DNA of 64,000 bases from Cervus elaphus (GCF_910594005.1 NC_057825.1:47957037-48021036); one strand, 5' to 3'; numbered from the stretch's first letter, positions 11,935 through 23,852 are shown. Made by a program: numbers and translations. The notes: generated by a model not told the origin, from the letters alone.

Positions 11935-12059
11935 AGAGAAGGCAATGGTATCCCACTCCAGTGTTCTTGCCTGGAGAATACCAGGGATGGAGGAGCCTAG
12001 TGGGCTGCCGTCTATGGGGTCGCACAGAGTCAGACACGACTGAAGCGACTTAGCAAGGC
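11935..12059 (+). mobile_element. 5'-truncated Bov-A2 SINE with 13-bp TSD
   Basis: The second monomer of Bov-A2 ('agagaaggcaatggtatccc' to 'gaagcgacttagcaaggc'). A perfect 13-bp TSD 'aaacagccttatt' at 11922-11934 and 12060-12072 suggests a fairly young insertion. Confidence 0.9.
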
Positions 12060-12072
12060 AAACAGCCTTATT

Positions 12073-12477
12073 TGCTCCACAGTCAAATTTTGGACTTATT
12101 TTTCTTGATGATTTTCTTGGATATTTACTAGCCATTTGCTGTTACAAATGTTCTAATGTGTCAAATATGACCCCTTTCTTTAAAATCCCTCTAAAATTTT
12201 TCCCATTTGACATAATACACTGATGCTTCTAAAGACTCCAAAAAGTAAAGAGATTTGTTTTGATTTGTGAAACAAAATAACAATTCTTATTTCTTCTAAG
12301 TCTACCTTAATTATTTTATGTTGCTTTGCAATTTTTTATGTTTTAAGAAATGCACAATAGATGATTGGAACCCAGGATGGGAGATCTGTTAATATTTTGA
12401 ACTATATATAAAAAGATATTTTATTAAAATAAATTTATGCTATACTATGTGTAGAAAAAAACCCTATAAAATACTGC
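12073..12477. other. No gene seen
   Basis: AT-rich unique sequence; nothing recognisable. Confidence 0.5.
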
Positions 12478-12936
12478 TGCAGAAATCAGTAATCGAGAAA
12501 CCAAGCACCGCACCTGAAGAGTTGGAGAACTCAGGTTTATTACGCTGGCGGGCCCAAAGGAGTTAACACTCCAAGCTCTGAACCCTGAACAATCAGGTAC
12601 AGAGTTTTTATAGACCGACTATAGTGGGCAACACCAGCTGCTAATAGGCTGGTTTAAACTAAGGGGTTCGAGGGTGTGGGAACAGCAGTCAAGACAGGGA
12701 GGGGGCTGCCTGACCTTTACAGGGACAAGCATGATTAAACAGGTTTGCAGGGGCTGGGCAATTGCAAAGAGCAGGACAAAGGTGAGTGAGACAAGCTCCA
12801 GTTCCTAGTATTGTAAGTCCCCACTTTCTGAAACTACGTGATCTACATGATCCAGACTTTGTAAGGAGCAAGCTGAATTACAGAGGCAGAATGAACAGGA
12901 GGTTATGTAAAATTTTAAGTTTTCCTCTTCAATGCA
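12478..12936 (-). mobile_element. ERV solo LTR, antisense
   Basis: On the minus strand the segment begins TGCATTGAAG and ends ATTTCTGCA, the TG...CA ends of an LTR. 'taataaacctgag' (minus strand, near 12533) is the polyadenylation signal. It resembles a bovine ERV LTR ('gaaaccaagcaccgcacctg' at its left end). It is clearly more GC-rich than its surroundings. I could not find a convincing TSD, so the ends could be off by a few bases. Confidence 0.65.
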
Positions 12937-14363
12937 AGCTCTTCACACCTTAGAATGTTCATAGGAAAAGATAATCCACAGAAAAGCCACATATTATTTT
13001 AAAGGACTTCCATATTTGCCACCATAAATATATCAATATTTTACTTTTATTTAAATTTTTATATATTATCCTCTTTTAGCCATTTACCTGATGGGTAAAA
13101 TAAGCAAGGTTTTTTAAAAAAGATTACTTTGTTTATAATTATCATCATATTTGTGGAAATACATCTAAGACATCAATTCTATAAACTTACTCCTTGTCTA
13201 TTACTTTGATGAACTGAAAACTGCCTTTTAAGTAAGTTAAAAACTGAAACTTTATTTCATATTATCTTTATTAATTATTCTCACTGTAAAAATAGTACAC
13301 TTAGAAAAAGCATATTTAAATATAATTCTCCTGAACTGTTTTCAAAACCATACTTACAATTTATGATAACACCTTTTCAGAATGCCAGTTAATACTTTTA
13401 AAGTTTTTGAGTAACATATTTATAGCTTTTACAGAGGTACAAAATTCAAATATTAAGTATATTTCAAATTTCAGCTCTTTATGAAAATCAATATGAGTGC
13501 AGAGATAAACTACATTTCAGTAGCAAGCTACAGGTTTGTCAGTGAACCTTTTCAAACTATTCACATTATTTTCTGATGGCAAAGACATCTCAAAAGAAGT
13601 GTGATATGGTCTATGAATACCATCAAACCCCCTTGCTGTCTTACATTCAGCAATCGGTGGTAGATTTGCTTTTTATGACAAGATGAATATATTCCAAATG
13701 CAGCTGTTATAAAAGTAGCTGACATTATGAATAAGAAATGGGAAGAAGGGCATTTCCATTGAAACTAATTTTAGGGAACCAGACAGGCATCAGTTTTACT
13801 CAGAAGAGTGAAGGATTATCTGCAAATGGTGATATAGATTGTGTTAAAACTACCAGTGTCCCTTTATTAGCCACAGCTTTCTAGGCATGCTAGATTAATC
13901 TTAAAATTTTGTTCACAGAATCTTGGGAACTTTCTTGATCTCATGATGCTTGAAAACTATATGAGAACAGGTAAAACAATGCCTCAAGCTCCAGTTAGTA
14001 TAAACTTTGAGAATAGTACACATATATAATATATACCTGTTCACAACATATTATTGTTGAGATACCCTTCATACATCATTCATTATCATTGAACATAAAA
14101 CTGTAGAAGTCAAAGGATGTGCTTTTAGGAGAGTGCAAGGAAGAGGTTATCACGGCTAGAAATTCCAGATCAAAGGTGCTTTCCCACAAGATGATGTTGA
14201 TCCTAAAGATTTCCACAAAATATGTTCAAAGCTGTAGAGTAATACACTTGAGAATATTGTAATAAATAAAAGAATATCTCAGCTGGTAAACCAATTATAT
14301 AACATATAATCATATTTAACTATTAGAGCTAGCATACAATATCTGAGGTGAAAATATGCACTG
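12937..14363. other. No gene seen; 1.4 kb of unique sequence
   Basis: No open frame of note, no recognised repeat. One of the longer repeat-free stretches here and a reasonable place to look for conserved non-coding sequence. Confidence 0.55.
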
Positions 14364-14860
14364 GATATACTGTAACAGTTCAGGTCAGTCACTCAGTCAT
14401 GTCCGACTCTTTGTGACCCCATGAACTGCAGCACGCCAGGTCTCCCTGTCCATCACCAACTCTCGGAGTCCACCCAAACCCATGTCCATTGTGTCGGTGA
14501 TGCTATCCAACAATCTCATCCTCCATTGTCCCCTTCTCCTCGTGCCCTCAATCTTTCCCAGCATCAGGATCTTTTCAAATGAGGCAGGTCTTCCCATCAG
14601 TGGCCAAAGTATTGGAGTTTCAGCTTCAACATCAGTTCCTCCAATGAACACCCAGGACTAATCTTTAGGATGGACGGGTTGGATCTCCTTGCAGTCCAAG
14701 GGATTCTCAAGTGTCTTCTCCAACACCACAGTTCAAAAGCATCAATTAATCTGCACTCAGCTTTCTTTATAGTCCAAATCCAACATCCATACATGACTAC
14801 TGGAAAAACCATAGCCTTGACTAGATGGACCTTTGTTGGCAAAGTAATGTCTCTGCTTTT

Positions 14861-15619
14861 TTAAATGCTATCTAGGTTGGTCATAACTTTCCTTCCAAAG
14901 AGCAAACATCTTTTAATTTCATGGCTGCAATCACCATCTGCAGTGATTTTGGAGCCCCCCAAAATAAAGTCTGACACTGTTTCCACTCTTTCCCCATCTA
15001 TTTCCCATGAGGTGATGGGACCGGATGCCACGATCTTAGTTTTATGAATATTGAGCTTTAAGCCAACTTTTTCACTCTCCTCTTTCACTTTCATCAAGAA
15101 GCTCTTTAGTTCTTCTTCACTTTCTGCCATAAGGGTGGTGTCATCTGCATATCTGATGTTATTGATATTTCTCCCGGCAATCTTGATTCCAATTTGTGCT
15201 TCCTCCAGCCCAGCGTTTCTCATGATGTACCCTGCATATAAGTTAAATAAGCAGGGTGACAATATACAGCCTTGACGTACTCCTTTTCCTATTTGGAACC
15301 AGTCTGTTGTTTCATTTCCAGTTCTAACTGTTGCTTCCTGACCTGCATATAGGTTTCTCAAGAGGCAGGCCAGGTGGTGTGGTATTCCCATCTCTTTCAG
15401 AATTTTCCATGGTTTCTTGTGATCTACACAGTCAACGGCTTTGGTAAAGTCCATAAAGCAGGAATGGATGTTTTTATGGAAATCTTTTGCTTTTTCAATG
15501 ATCCAGCAGATGTTGGCAATTTGATCTTTGGTTCCTCTGCCTTTTCTAAAACCAGATTGAACATCTGGAAGTTCACGGTTCACATATTGCTGAAGCCTGG
15601 CTTGGAGAATTTTGAGCAT
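14861..15619 (-). pseudogene. BovB reverse transcriptase remnant
   Basis: A 252-codon open frame covering the core RT domain. Visible RT motifs in order: FMDFTKAVDCVDH (motif A region), VRQGCILSPCLFNLYA (motif B) and IRYADDTTLMAE (motif C, intact YADD box). RTE-clade LINEs encode EN-RT in one protein of about 1000 residues, so this is roughly a quarter of it. It stops where the consensus 'agcatattaaaaag' has become 'agcatttaaaaaag', shifting the frame. The C-terminal part continues in another frame at 14597-14842 (MYGCWIWTIKKAE, FELWCWRRHL). No intact start or EN domain is attached, so it cannot make an active enzyme. Confidence 0.9.
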
Positions 15620-15831
15620 TACTTTACTAGCCTGTGAGATGAGTGCAATTGTGCGGTAGTTTGAGCATTCTTTGGGATTACCTTTCTTTGGGATTGGAAT
15701 GAAAACTCACCTTTTTTCACTCCTGTGGCAACTGCTGAATTTTCCAACTTTGCTGACATATTGAGTGCAGCACTTTTACAGTATCATCTTTTAGAATTTG
15801 AAGTAGCTCAACTGGAATTCCATTGCCTCCA

Positions 15832-16479
15832 CTAGTTTTGTGGAGTGATGCTTCCTAAGGCCCACTTGACTTCACATTCCAGGATGTCTGGCTCTAGGTG
15901 AGTGTGACTGATCACACCATTGTGATTATCTGAGTCATGAAGATTTTTTTTTGTACAGTTCTTCTGTGTATTCTTGCCACCTCTTCTTAATATCTTCTGT
16001 TTCTGCTGGTCCATACCATTTCTGTCCTTTATTGAGCCCATGTTTGCAAGAAATGTTCCCTTGGTATCTCTAATTTTCTGGAAGAGATCTCTAGTCTTTC
16101 CCATTCCATTGTTTCCCTCTATTTCTTTGCATTGATCACTGAAAAAGGCTTTCTTATCTCTCCTGGCTATTCTTTGGAACTCTGCATTCAATTGGGTATA
16201 TCTTTCTTTTTCTCCTTTGCTTTTCACTTCTCTTCTTTTTACAGCTATTTGTAAGGCCTCCTCAGACAGCCATTTTTCTGTTTTGCATTTCTTTTTCTTG
16301 GGGATGGTCTTGCTCCTTGTCTCCTGTACAATGTCATGAACCATCATCCATAGTTCATCAGGCCCTCTGTCTATCAGATCTAGTCCCTTAAACCTATTTC
16401 TTACTTCCACTGTATAGTCATAAGGGATTTGTTTTAGGTCATACCTGAAGGGTCTGGTGGTTTTCCCCACTTTCTTCAA
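15832..16479 (-). pseudogene. BovB linker between endonuclease and RT, remnant
   Basis: A 215-codon open frame from the basic, lysine-rich region between EN and RT (KKVGKTTRPFRYDL near its start, GEKERYTQLNAEF and GKTRDLFQKIRDTKGTF further on). It matches the same region of the copies at 25079-25567 and 41461-42267. It ends just before the RT core at 14861-15619, from which it is separated by frame breaks. Confidence 0.85.
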
Positions 16480-16977
16480 TTTCAGTCTGAATTTGCCGAT
16501 AAGGAGTTCATGATCACAGTCTGCTCCCAGTCTTGTTTTTGCTGACTGTATACAGCTTCTACATCTTTGGCTGCAAAGGACTTAATCAATCTGATTTCAG
16601 TGTTGACCATCTGGTGATTTCCAGGTATAGAGTCTTCTCCTGTGTTGTTGCAAGAGGGTGTTTGCTATGACCAGTGCATTGTCTTGGCAGAACTCTACTA
16701 GCCTTTTCCCTGCTTCATTCTGTACTCCAAGGCCAAATTTGCCTGTTACTTCAGGTGTTTCCTGACTTCCTACTTTTGCATTCCAGTCCCCTATAATGAA
16801 AATGATATACTGTATAGTATAATGGTAAAGAGAGACTTAGTGAACTTGAAGATAGATTAACACAAATTATCCTACCTGAACAAAGAGATTAAAAAACAAT
16901 TGAAAAATTAAAATGTTCAGGGATCCTTATGAGGCATTATGAAAAGACTGACAATATAAATATCTGTCAATTGTGTT

Positions 16978-17085
16978 AGTAACATATATTACACATATAC
17001 ATACATATTATATATATGTATATACATGCATACATGTATACATGTGTGTGTATATATATACATATATATATGTATATATATATTA
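16978..17085. repeat. TA/CATA/TG microsatellite
   Basis: Mixed (TA)n, (CATA)n and (TG)n steps, rich in self-complementary 'tatatgtata'-like units. Likely highly variable and able to fold into hairpins. Confidence 0.9.
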
Positions 17086-17116
17086 TGATTGATAGTAAGT
17101 CCTAGAAGAAGATAAA

Positions 17117-17181
17117 TTTCCCTGATAGCTCAGTTGGTAAAGAATCCACCTGCAATGCAGGAGACTCTGATTCGATTCCTG
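17117..17181 (+). mobile_element. Partial Bov-tA SINE (head)
   Basis: 'ttccctgatagctcagttgg' followed by 'aagaatccacctgcaatgca': the tRNA-like head only, inside the old L1. Confidence 0.85.
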
Positions 17182-18502
17182 AGAAGAGAGACAATAGGTC
17201 AATAAAATATTGTATTTAAATAATATCAGGCAAAATGTTCCCAAATTTAGTGAAATATTTAAATTTAAATAACAATAAACAAAAGAACTTTCAATTCCCT
17301 AGATAAATTACACTTGGTCATGATACTGTCTGCTTTGAAATTCTGATAATTTAAAATATAGATATCTGTGTTTATGACAGATATTAGTCTATTTTTATTT
17401 TCCTGTAATGTCTTTAGTGTGATTATCTGAGAAGTTCTGACCTTGTTAAGGACAGTTGAAAATTGTCCCCTTCTTTTCTGTGTTCATAGTTTTTATAGAA
17501 TAAGTATTGTTTCCTCTATAAATATTTTGTAAGGTTATGCAGAGTTTTCCATCAAATCTATGATTTTTATTTATTGACATGAATTTAAGTGTAAACTCAA
17601 TTTCTTTAATATATAGTACTTATGTATCTATTTTTAATGTGAAATATGATACTCTGTCTTTTGCGAATTTTCTATTTTATATAAACTATCAAATTTACAG
17701 ACACAGAGTTGTTTTTAGTATTCATTAATTCTGTTTACTCTTTTCATGGTAGTGATAGACTCAATTTTATTTTTTAATATTTATGATCTGTGCTTTTTTT
17801 TTTTTTCTTGGTTAATGTGGTTAGAGTTTTATCAATTTCATTAATTATTTTTCAAAGAAGCAGGTTTGGTTAATTAATATTCTGTATTGTGCTTTTAGTT
17901 TCTGCTCTTATATTTACTATTCCCTTCCTTATTCTTGCCTTGAGTTTAATTTGCTCCTCTTTTTCCAATTTCTTAATGTGGGACCTTAGATCAATGAATT
18001 GAGACCTGCATGTCTTTGAAACATAAGCCTGAAATGTTATAACTTTTGCAATAATAATGACTTTGCCAAATGAAGATATGTTTTGTCTTCATTTTCAACC
18101 AACTCAAAATATATTCTAATTTCTCTTGTGATTTTATTTTTGAACCATGGTGTATTTAGAAGTGTGCTGTTTTAACTTAAAATATTAATATTTGAGATTT
18201 CCCATAAATTTATCTGTTATCAATATTTAGTTTAATCTGTTTTAATCTGGGGAAAAACACTTCATATAATTTAATTTTTTCAATTTGCTAAGCTTTGTTT
18301 TATGCCTTAGAAAAATGTTCTGTTTGTGAATGTTCCAGGTGAACATATTTTAAAATGCATATTTGGCTGCTGTGGGTGGAGTGTTCTGTACATGTTAAGT
18401 GATATATTGTTAGGGTTGTTCAGGGCTTTTATATATATATATAATCGCACTCATTTTTTATGTACTAGTTCTTCTGTTATTCTACTAATTACTGAAAGAT
18501 AA

Positions 18503-19461
18503 TGTTAAGCAGGAAGTTGGGTATGAGCAAGGAGGGGTGGCCTAGCCAACAAAGATTCAAGCTGATCTCTAAACCCCACCCCAGACATGCCCCAGTGTGG
18601 CCCAGAAGAGCTCACAGATATGCTACAAAATAATCATAGAGATGGTTCCAACTCTGACACATGCGCCCTAGATGCACAGTGGATACAAATAACTACAGGG
18701 GCTTCTCCAACTTCCACATATGAACCCTTGATGCACAGTTGTGTCCTCAGGTGACCTTAGACAGCAGGGAGCCAATTAAAGGTTCATAAATATTCTATAC
18801 ATGCATACATCTGACTATAACATATTGAATTATGGAAAAGACATGCACAATAGAGCTGTGGTTATGTAACTTGCAGAAAAAGTGAAAGTCACTCAGTCGT
18901 GTCCGGCTCTTTGCGACCCCATGGATTGTATAGTCCATGGAATTCTCTACTCACTAGAGTGGGTAGCCTTTCCCTTCTCCTGGGGATCTTCCCAGCACAG
19001 ACATTAAACCCAGGTCTCCCGCATTGCAGGTGAATTCTTTACCAACTCAGCCACAAGGGAATTCCATGATTACTGGAGTGGGTAGCCTATCCCTTCTCCA
19101 GCGGATCCTCCCTACCAAGGCATCAAACTGGGATCTTCTGCATTGCAGACTGTCAATCAAAACTCTCAGTGCACGCCCACCTGGATGAACATCTCAAAGC
19201 TCTGTCTTGAAAAAACCACATACCTCATCATTCTGACACCAGAGCCACTCTTCGCTTGGTCCACCTCTCTACTGAGGTGTTCTTTATAATTCTTCCTTCA
19301 ATAAACCAGGGTCCAGTGCCTCTCTTGGCTTGGCCCACCTCTCCCTTGAGCTGTTTTTCCAGTTGTTTCATCAATAACCTTGTTTTTGCCATGGGCGAGA
19401 CCTCAGATTCTTCTTTGTATCCTTACTGAGAACAGAGGCCCACAGGGGAGGGTCCTTTTCA
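18503..19461 (+). mobile_element. ERV LTR inside old L1, with SINE insertions
   Basis: The non-L1 block begins TGTTAAGCAGG and can be ended at TCCTTTTCA, giving TG...CA termini. It is GC-richer than the L1 and has the plus-strand polyadenylation signal 'caataaacc' near 19300, followed by an R/U5-like region. The Bov-tA pieces at 18875-19150 account for its excess length. I see no certain TSD, so the exact ends and ERV family are open. Confidence 0.6.
18875..19150 (-). mobile_element. Bov-tA SINE, antisense, plus a second partial copy
   Basis: 18875-19063 is an antisense Bov-tA ('gtcactcagtcgtgtccggc' to 'actcagccacaagggaattc'). Directly next to it 19066-19150 repeats the middle segment ('ggagtgggtagcctatccct' to 'tcttctgcattgcaga'). 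Either two insertions or an internal duplication. Confidence 0.8.
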
Positions 19462-20009
19462 ATGCTCTTTATATCCACTAATAAGTAACTGCATATATCA
19501 TGATGGATTTGTCTATTTTGCTTTGCATTCTTTTAGTTTTGCAATTTTGATAATTTTTTTCTTAGTTGCTTTCACTTTTAGTGTTATTTTATATTCATTG
19601 GAAATTAATTTCTTTATCCTTGAATAACGATCTTCTGGACCTAGTACTTTTTGTGTTAAAATCTGTTTCTTCCCATATTAATATAAATATTCCAGCTTTT
19701 TAAAAAATTAGATTGGTATTTTTCCATCATTTCAGTTTCACTCATATATATCTTTATAATTAAAGTGGATTTCTTATAAATAACATATAGGTGGATTTTT
19801 TTTCCAATCTGAAAATCTTTATCTTTTATTGGTGTGTTTAGACAGTATACCTGAATGGAGGCATCGAGGCTCTTGATTCATATTTATCTAACTGCGAGTT
19901 GTTTTTCTGTCAGTCACATCAGTTTTTGTCTTTTGTGTTCTTTTGGATTATTTTTAATTCCTTTTTTCTCCACAGTTGGCTTAATTTTTTTCTCTTTTAA
20001 AAATTTTAG

Positions 20010-21806
20010 GGGCTTCATGTGGTCTGGACATGCTGAGTGGAAGTGACAACGGCCTGAGTGGAAGCCAGAGTATCAGTGCGGAATGGTGCTGAGGAGTCCA
20101 ATGGAAGTTTGGTGGCCAAAGGCAAGGCTGGAGAAGGGTCTGGCCCAGTGGAACCATGGCAGCAAACCTGCTAGTTCCTTGGTGATAAAAGATGTGGAGA
20201 CACTTCTATCTCCCTTGTATAGTTGATAGTTTGGGTGGTGAAGAGATGGCTGACAGTGTCAAAAACTTTCTGCAGAGCCTTCCCAGGGGAGTCAAAGACT
20301 CCATCTGAGGATTTCTATTAATACCATCTCAAAGCTAGATGCTTGAATTTAGCAAGAGAGAGAGGAACAGTGGAAAAAGAACAAGCAGGATCCTGGCTCA
20401 GAGGAGAGTCCAGAGTATACTAAGGAAGCAGGAGTGTGAACCATGTATTGTCAGTAGAATTTTTTAGTGCTGTACTTGGAATAGTGGCATTGTTCTGGTT
20501 CACTCTCCTCTTGTTTTATCAAGTGTTTGTTCCTGTGCTTCAGTCAGTAGTGGCCCAAATTACTGGTGGCCTATCAGAACATGGGGACGTTTGTTTGCAG
20601 TTGGAATTCTTCCTCACATCAAATTTCAGGTTCTTTGGGCACTACTCCTGTTTGTGTTTAGCAAAGCTGTGAATGCTATTTTGTTTCAGGACGTAACTGA
20701 GCTGACATTTGAGGTATCAGAGAGGATGCCTCACCCATTCCCTAGCATCAGCTGAATAATAGCTGATATGCTCTTCAGCCTTGTGCTGCAGGCTCTCTTC
20801 CTCCTCCAGAGGATGTTTGTGAGTCTATTTCCCATCCATCTTGCTAGTCAGCTGGGTGACCTCCTGTATATGTCTCTTCTCTACTCACTACACTGCTTTG
20901 AATATCATTGATTCAATAAAGGAACCAAAATGCACCAATGATGGTCAAACAGAAATTGGCTTTACTACTTTGGATTCAGTTTGCCCTTGGTTTTCTCACA
21001 GCGACGAAGTTCTCTTACACACTCAATGGATGCCTCTGGCCCATCCTCTTTCCTTTATTCATTATCAGCACCCATGAAGCAAAGATCTCTGAAAAGCATA
21101 TCTTTTCCAATTGCACCTCTTCTCCTTAGTGGTTTTCTTAAGCAACAGAGTCCTCCATAAGATGGTCTACCTGCAGTCTGCCCTCAGTAGCTCCACTTCT
21201 GCAGACAAGTCTCCCTCACCTCACCCATCTCCTACAAAATGAAGCTGCTGCTGGTCCCTGGAGTCATCTGCCAGCCAGTGGAGATGGGTGGGATCGGAAG
21301 GACTCCATGGCAGTTCTTCATCTTGTTCACCTCCCCAACCAGGAAAGGCAAGACCCACTGTGCCAAGGGCCCTGTGCACATTCGCTTCTTTCTGAGGAAT
21401 GAGGATTTTTGTCTCTGGTGCAGATAAGGCAGAATCTTCCTGCATGGATTTTAAACACCAGTGAAAAGTGAAAGGACCACAAGTTTTTCTGCAGCTCTTT
21501 TCTAGCATCTGCCAGCCCCACACCTGGACTGATTTCAGGACTTCTTCTCCCTGCACCATTTAACCTCTCACTTGTCTTTCCTGCCTTCACCCACCCTTGG
21601 ATGAATGGATTTTTGTAATTCTAGCCGTTGTATTCTGTGGACCTGTTATTTTTGTCTTCTGTGAAGCACATATATTGGATGTGGGAGGTAAAAGAGACTG
21701 CTGTTTCAGATCACTCCCTTTATAGCCATCACTGTCTTGTTTTTCTGTAACTTGGGTTAGATTTTGATTTCTTGCTCCACTGCAAAAAAAGAAAAAGAAA
21801 AAAAAA
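20010..21806 (+). pseudogene. EI24 (pseudogene): EI24 processed pseudogene
   Basis: The parent gene EI24 encodes a multispanning ER membrane protein linked to autophagy and p53-induced cell death. Here the coding part starts at 20246 (MADSVKNFLQSLPRGVKDSI) and runs without introns to about 21260, where 'ccatctcctacaaaatgaag' corresponds to the parent's C-terminal end. Diagnostic stretches are FWFTLLLFYQVFVPVLQS and LSEHGDVCLQLEFFLTS (20436-20672 frame) and ILFPLFIIST (20938-21129 frame). The first in-frame stop is at codon 21 (20306-20308), where the parent has Trp. At least two frameshifts follow, so no full protein is possible. Lack of introns, flanking UTR-like sequence and an A-rich run at 21784-21806 indicate an L1-mediated mRNA copy, inserted next to old L1 sequence. 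The 5' limit is inferred from the end of the L1 match; the 3' UTR limit from the A run. I did not identify a TSD. Confidence 0.88.
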
Positions 21807-21949
21807 TGAGACTGAGGAGATTGCACAGGATTAAAGATCTCACAGTCAGATCTGCTGGGTTTTGAGGAGTGATTTTCCTTCTTTGCCTCGAAAGAGAAAA
21901 AGACTTTCCCCCCCACCTCCAGTTGTACATTTAAAGATCCTCCAACTGT

Positions 21950-22150
21950 AAAAGTGAAGAGTGAAGTGTTAGTCTCTCAGTTGTGTCTAACTCTTCACAA
22001 CCCCACGGACTGTGGCCCACCAGGATCCTCTGTCCATGGAATTTTCCAGCCTAGAATACTGGAGTGAGTAGCCATTTCCTTATTCAGGGGATCTTCCTGA
22101 CCCAGGGATTGAACCTAGGTCTCCTGCATTGCAGGTGGATTCTTTGCTGC
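21950..22150 (-). mobile_element. Bov-tA SINE, antisense
   Basis: 'gttagtctctcagttgtgtc' to 'tcctgcattgcaggtggatt' on the plus strand. The head is truncated. Confidence 0.88.
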
Positions 22151-22194
22151 AAATATAAGCAAATGTAATTTTAATTACATTTCCAAAATCTTTT

Positions 22195-23103
22195 TTGTTG
22201 TTGTTCAGTCATTAAATTGTGTCTGACTCTTTGCAACTCCATGGACTGCAGAACACCAGGCTTCCCTGTCCTTTACTATCTCCCTGAGTTTGCTCAGACT
22301 CATGTCAATTGAGTTGGTGATGCCAGCCAACCATCTCATCTTCTGTCAGCCCTCCCTCCTGCCTTCTATATTTCCCAGCATCAGAGTTTTTCCCCAGTGA
22401 GTCAGGTGGCTGAAGTACTGGAGCTTCAGATTTAGCATCAGTCTTCCAATGAATATTCAGGATTGATTTCCTTTAGGATGGACTGGTTTGATCTCCTTGC
22501 AGCCCAAGGGACTCTCAAGAGTGTTCTTCTGCACCACAGCTTGAAATCATCAGTTCTACAGCACTCAGCCTTCTTTATGTGCAACTCTCACATCCATACC
22601 TGACTACTGAAAAATCATAGCTTTGCCTATGTGAACATTTGTCTGCAAAGTGATGCCTCGGTTTTTTCCCATGCTGCCTAGTTTTGTCATAGATTTTCTT
22701 CCAAGGAGCAAGCATCTTTTAATTTTATGGCTGCAGTCACCATCCACAGTGATTTTGGAACACAAGGAAATAAAATCTGTCACTGTGTCCACTTTCCCCC
22801 CAAAAAATTTGCCATGAAGTAATGAGACCAGATGCCATGATCTTCATTTTTTGAATGTTGAGTTTTAAGTCAGTTTTTTCACTCTTCTCTTTTACTCTCA
22901 TCAAGAGGCTTTTTAGTTCATCTTCACTTTCTGCCATTAGAGTGATATCATCTGTGTATCTGAGATTTGTTATATTTCTGCCACCAATATTGATTCCAGC
23001 TTGTGATTCATCCATCTTGGCATTTTGCATGATGTACTCCGCATATAAGTTAAATAAGCAGTGTGACAGTATACAGCCTTGACTTACTCCTTTCCCAATT
23101 TTT
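22195..23103 (-). mobile_element. BovB 3' part, antisense, 0.9 kb
   Basis: The 3' end is at 22195 ('tgttgttgttcagtcattaa') and the truncation is in the RT core ('ccttgacttactcctttccc'). The 22737-23141 minus frame shows GVSQGCILSHCLFNLYAEYI and LRYTDDITLMAESEDEL; motif C is YTDD. Broken in several places. Confidence 0.92.
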
Positions 23104-23542
23104 GCCAAGTAAAGTAACATAATTAAGGGAGTAAAATTCATATTTACAAATCTTTCTCACATTCAAGGAGTGAGAATTACACAAGATTTGTCAACTAGTG
23201 TACAGAAATATGAAGTTTTCTTAGAATTCATTCTGTAGAGAATCTCACTATTACATAATCTTATTTCTGTCTTCCTATCATTTCAGTTTTTTTTTTTTTT
23301 TCTTTTCCTATTTTATACTTTTTTCTCAACTGAGAAAACTCCCTGCAGAGAGTAAATAGTCATTGCTTTTTATATTTACTCCAGGGCAGAAAATTCCTAT
23401 GTATTACTAATCTCTTAAAGTAATCATCATCTCCTAAGTTTCTCAATAACAATGACACTGGGTAGGTAATTCCCCAGGATGATTTATATAGTATCCAGAT
23501 CCTAAATACATCATCTCAACAATGACCTTAGACAAATATCTT
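23104..23542. other. No gene seen
   Basis: AT-rich, with a 15-base T run at 23287-23301. No similarity recognised. Confidence 0.5.
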
Positions 23543-23852
23543 TTATTAGTTTCTTTGGGGTATTGTAATTGAGTACCACAAACTAGGTAGCTTAAACAAC
23601 AAAAGTCTGTCACATAGTCCTAGAGACTAGGATCTCAAAATCAAAATGTCAGCAGTGTTTTTTGCTCTCAGAGAGCTGCGAGGGAAAAACCTATTCCATG
23701 CCTCTTCTTTACTTTGTGGTAGCCTTAGGCATTCCTTTCCTTATAGATGATATTTCCCCTGTGTATTCATGTTATTTTCCTTCTCTGTATGCCTCTGTAT
23801 CCGAAATCACACTTTTCATAAGGAAACCAGTCATAAAGGATTAAGGCCCACT

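Larger units (their letters stand above)
14375..16803 (-). mobile_element. BovB LINE, antisense, 2.4 kb, clean TSD
   Basis: A single 5'-truncated insertion with a perfect 11-bp TSD 'gatatactgta' (14364-14374 and 16804-16814). The 3' terminus is at 14375 ('acagttcaggtcagtcactc') and the 5' truncation falls inside the endonuclease motif FIIGDWNAKV near 16800. Two long frame remnants are listed separately. Among the better preserved copies in the window, but broken by frameshifts and stops. Confidence 0.95.
16823..17275 (+). mobile_element. Old L1 ORF1 fragments, plus strand
   Basis: 'agtgaacttgaagatagatt' (from about 16830) and 'caaaatgttcccaaattta' (about 17232) match the L1 ORF1 coiled-coil/RNA-binding region. 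The fragment is split by a TA/TG microsatellite and a partial SINE. Too decayed to read a protein. Confidence 0.6.
17330..20010 (-). mobile_element. Old L1 ORF2, antisense, split by an LTR
   Basis: Minus-strand L1 ORF2 from the RT region down towards the EN region. Recognisable plus-strand landmarks: 'gtttctgctcttatatttac' (about 17900), 'ttctcttgtgattttatttt' (about 18122), 'gctgctgtgggtggagtgtt' (about 18368), then after the LTR 'ggatttgtctattttgcttt' (about 19505) and 'ttattggtgtgttta' (about 19827). The order is colinear across the LTR, so the LTR inserted into one L1. Many frame breaks; an old mammalian L1 subfamily. Confidence 0.8.

Noticed and set aside
14861..15619. A 252-codon open frame that might be a host gene
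   Set aside because: It is the BovB RT domain (YADD box, QGCILSPCLFNLYA) lying inside a TSD-bounded LINE, with frame breaks on both sides.
20436..20672. Membrane-protein-like frame with a hydrophobic stretch (FWFTLLLFYQVFVPVLQS)
   Set aside because: It is part of the broken EI24 copy, with stops and frameshifts on both sides, not an independent small membrane protein.
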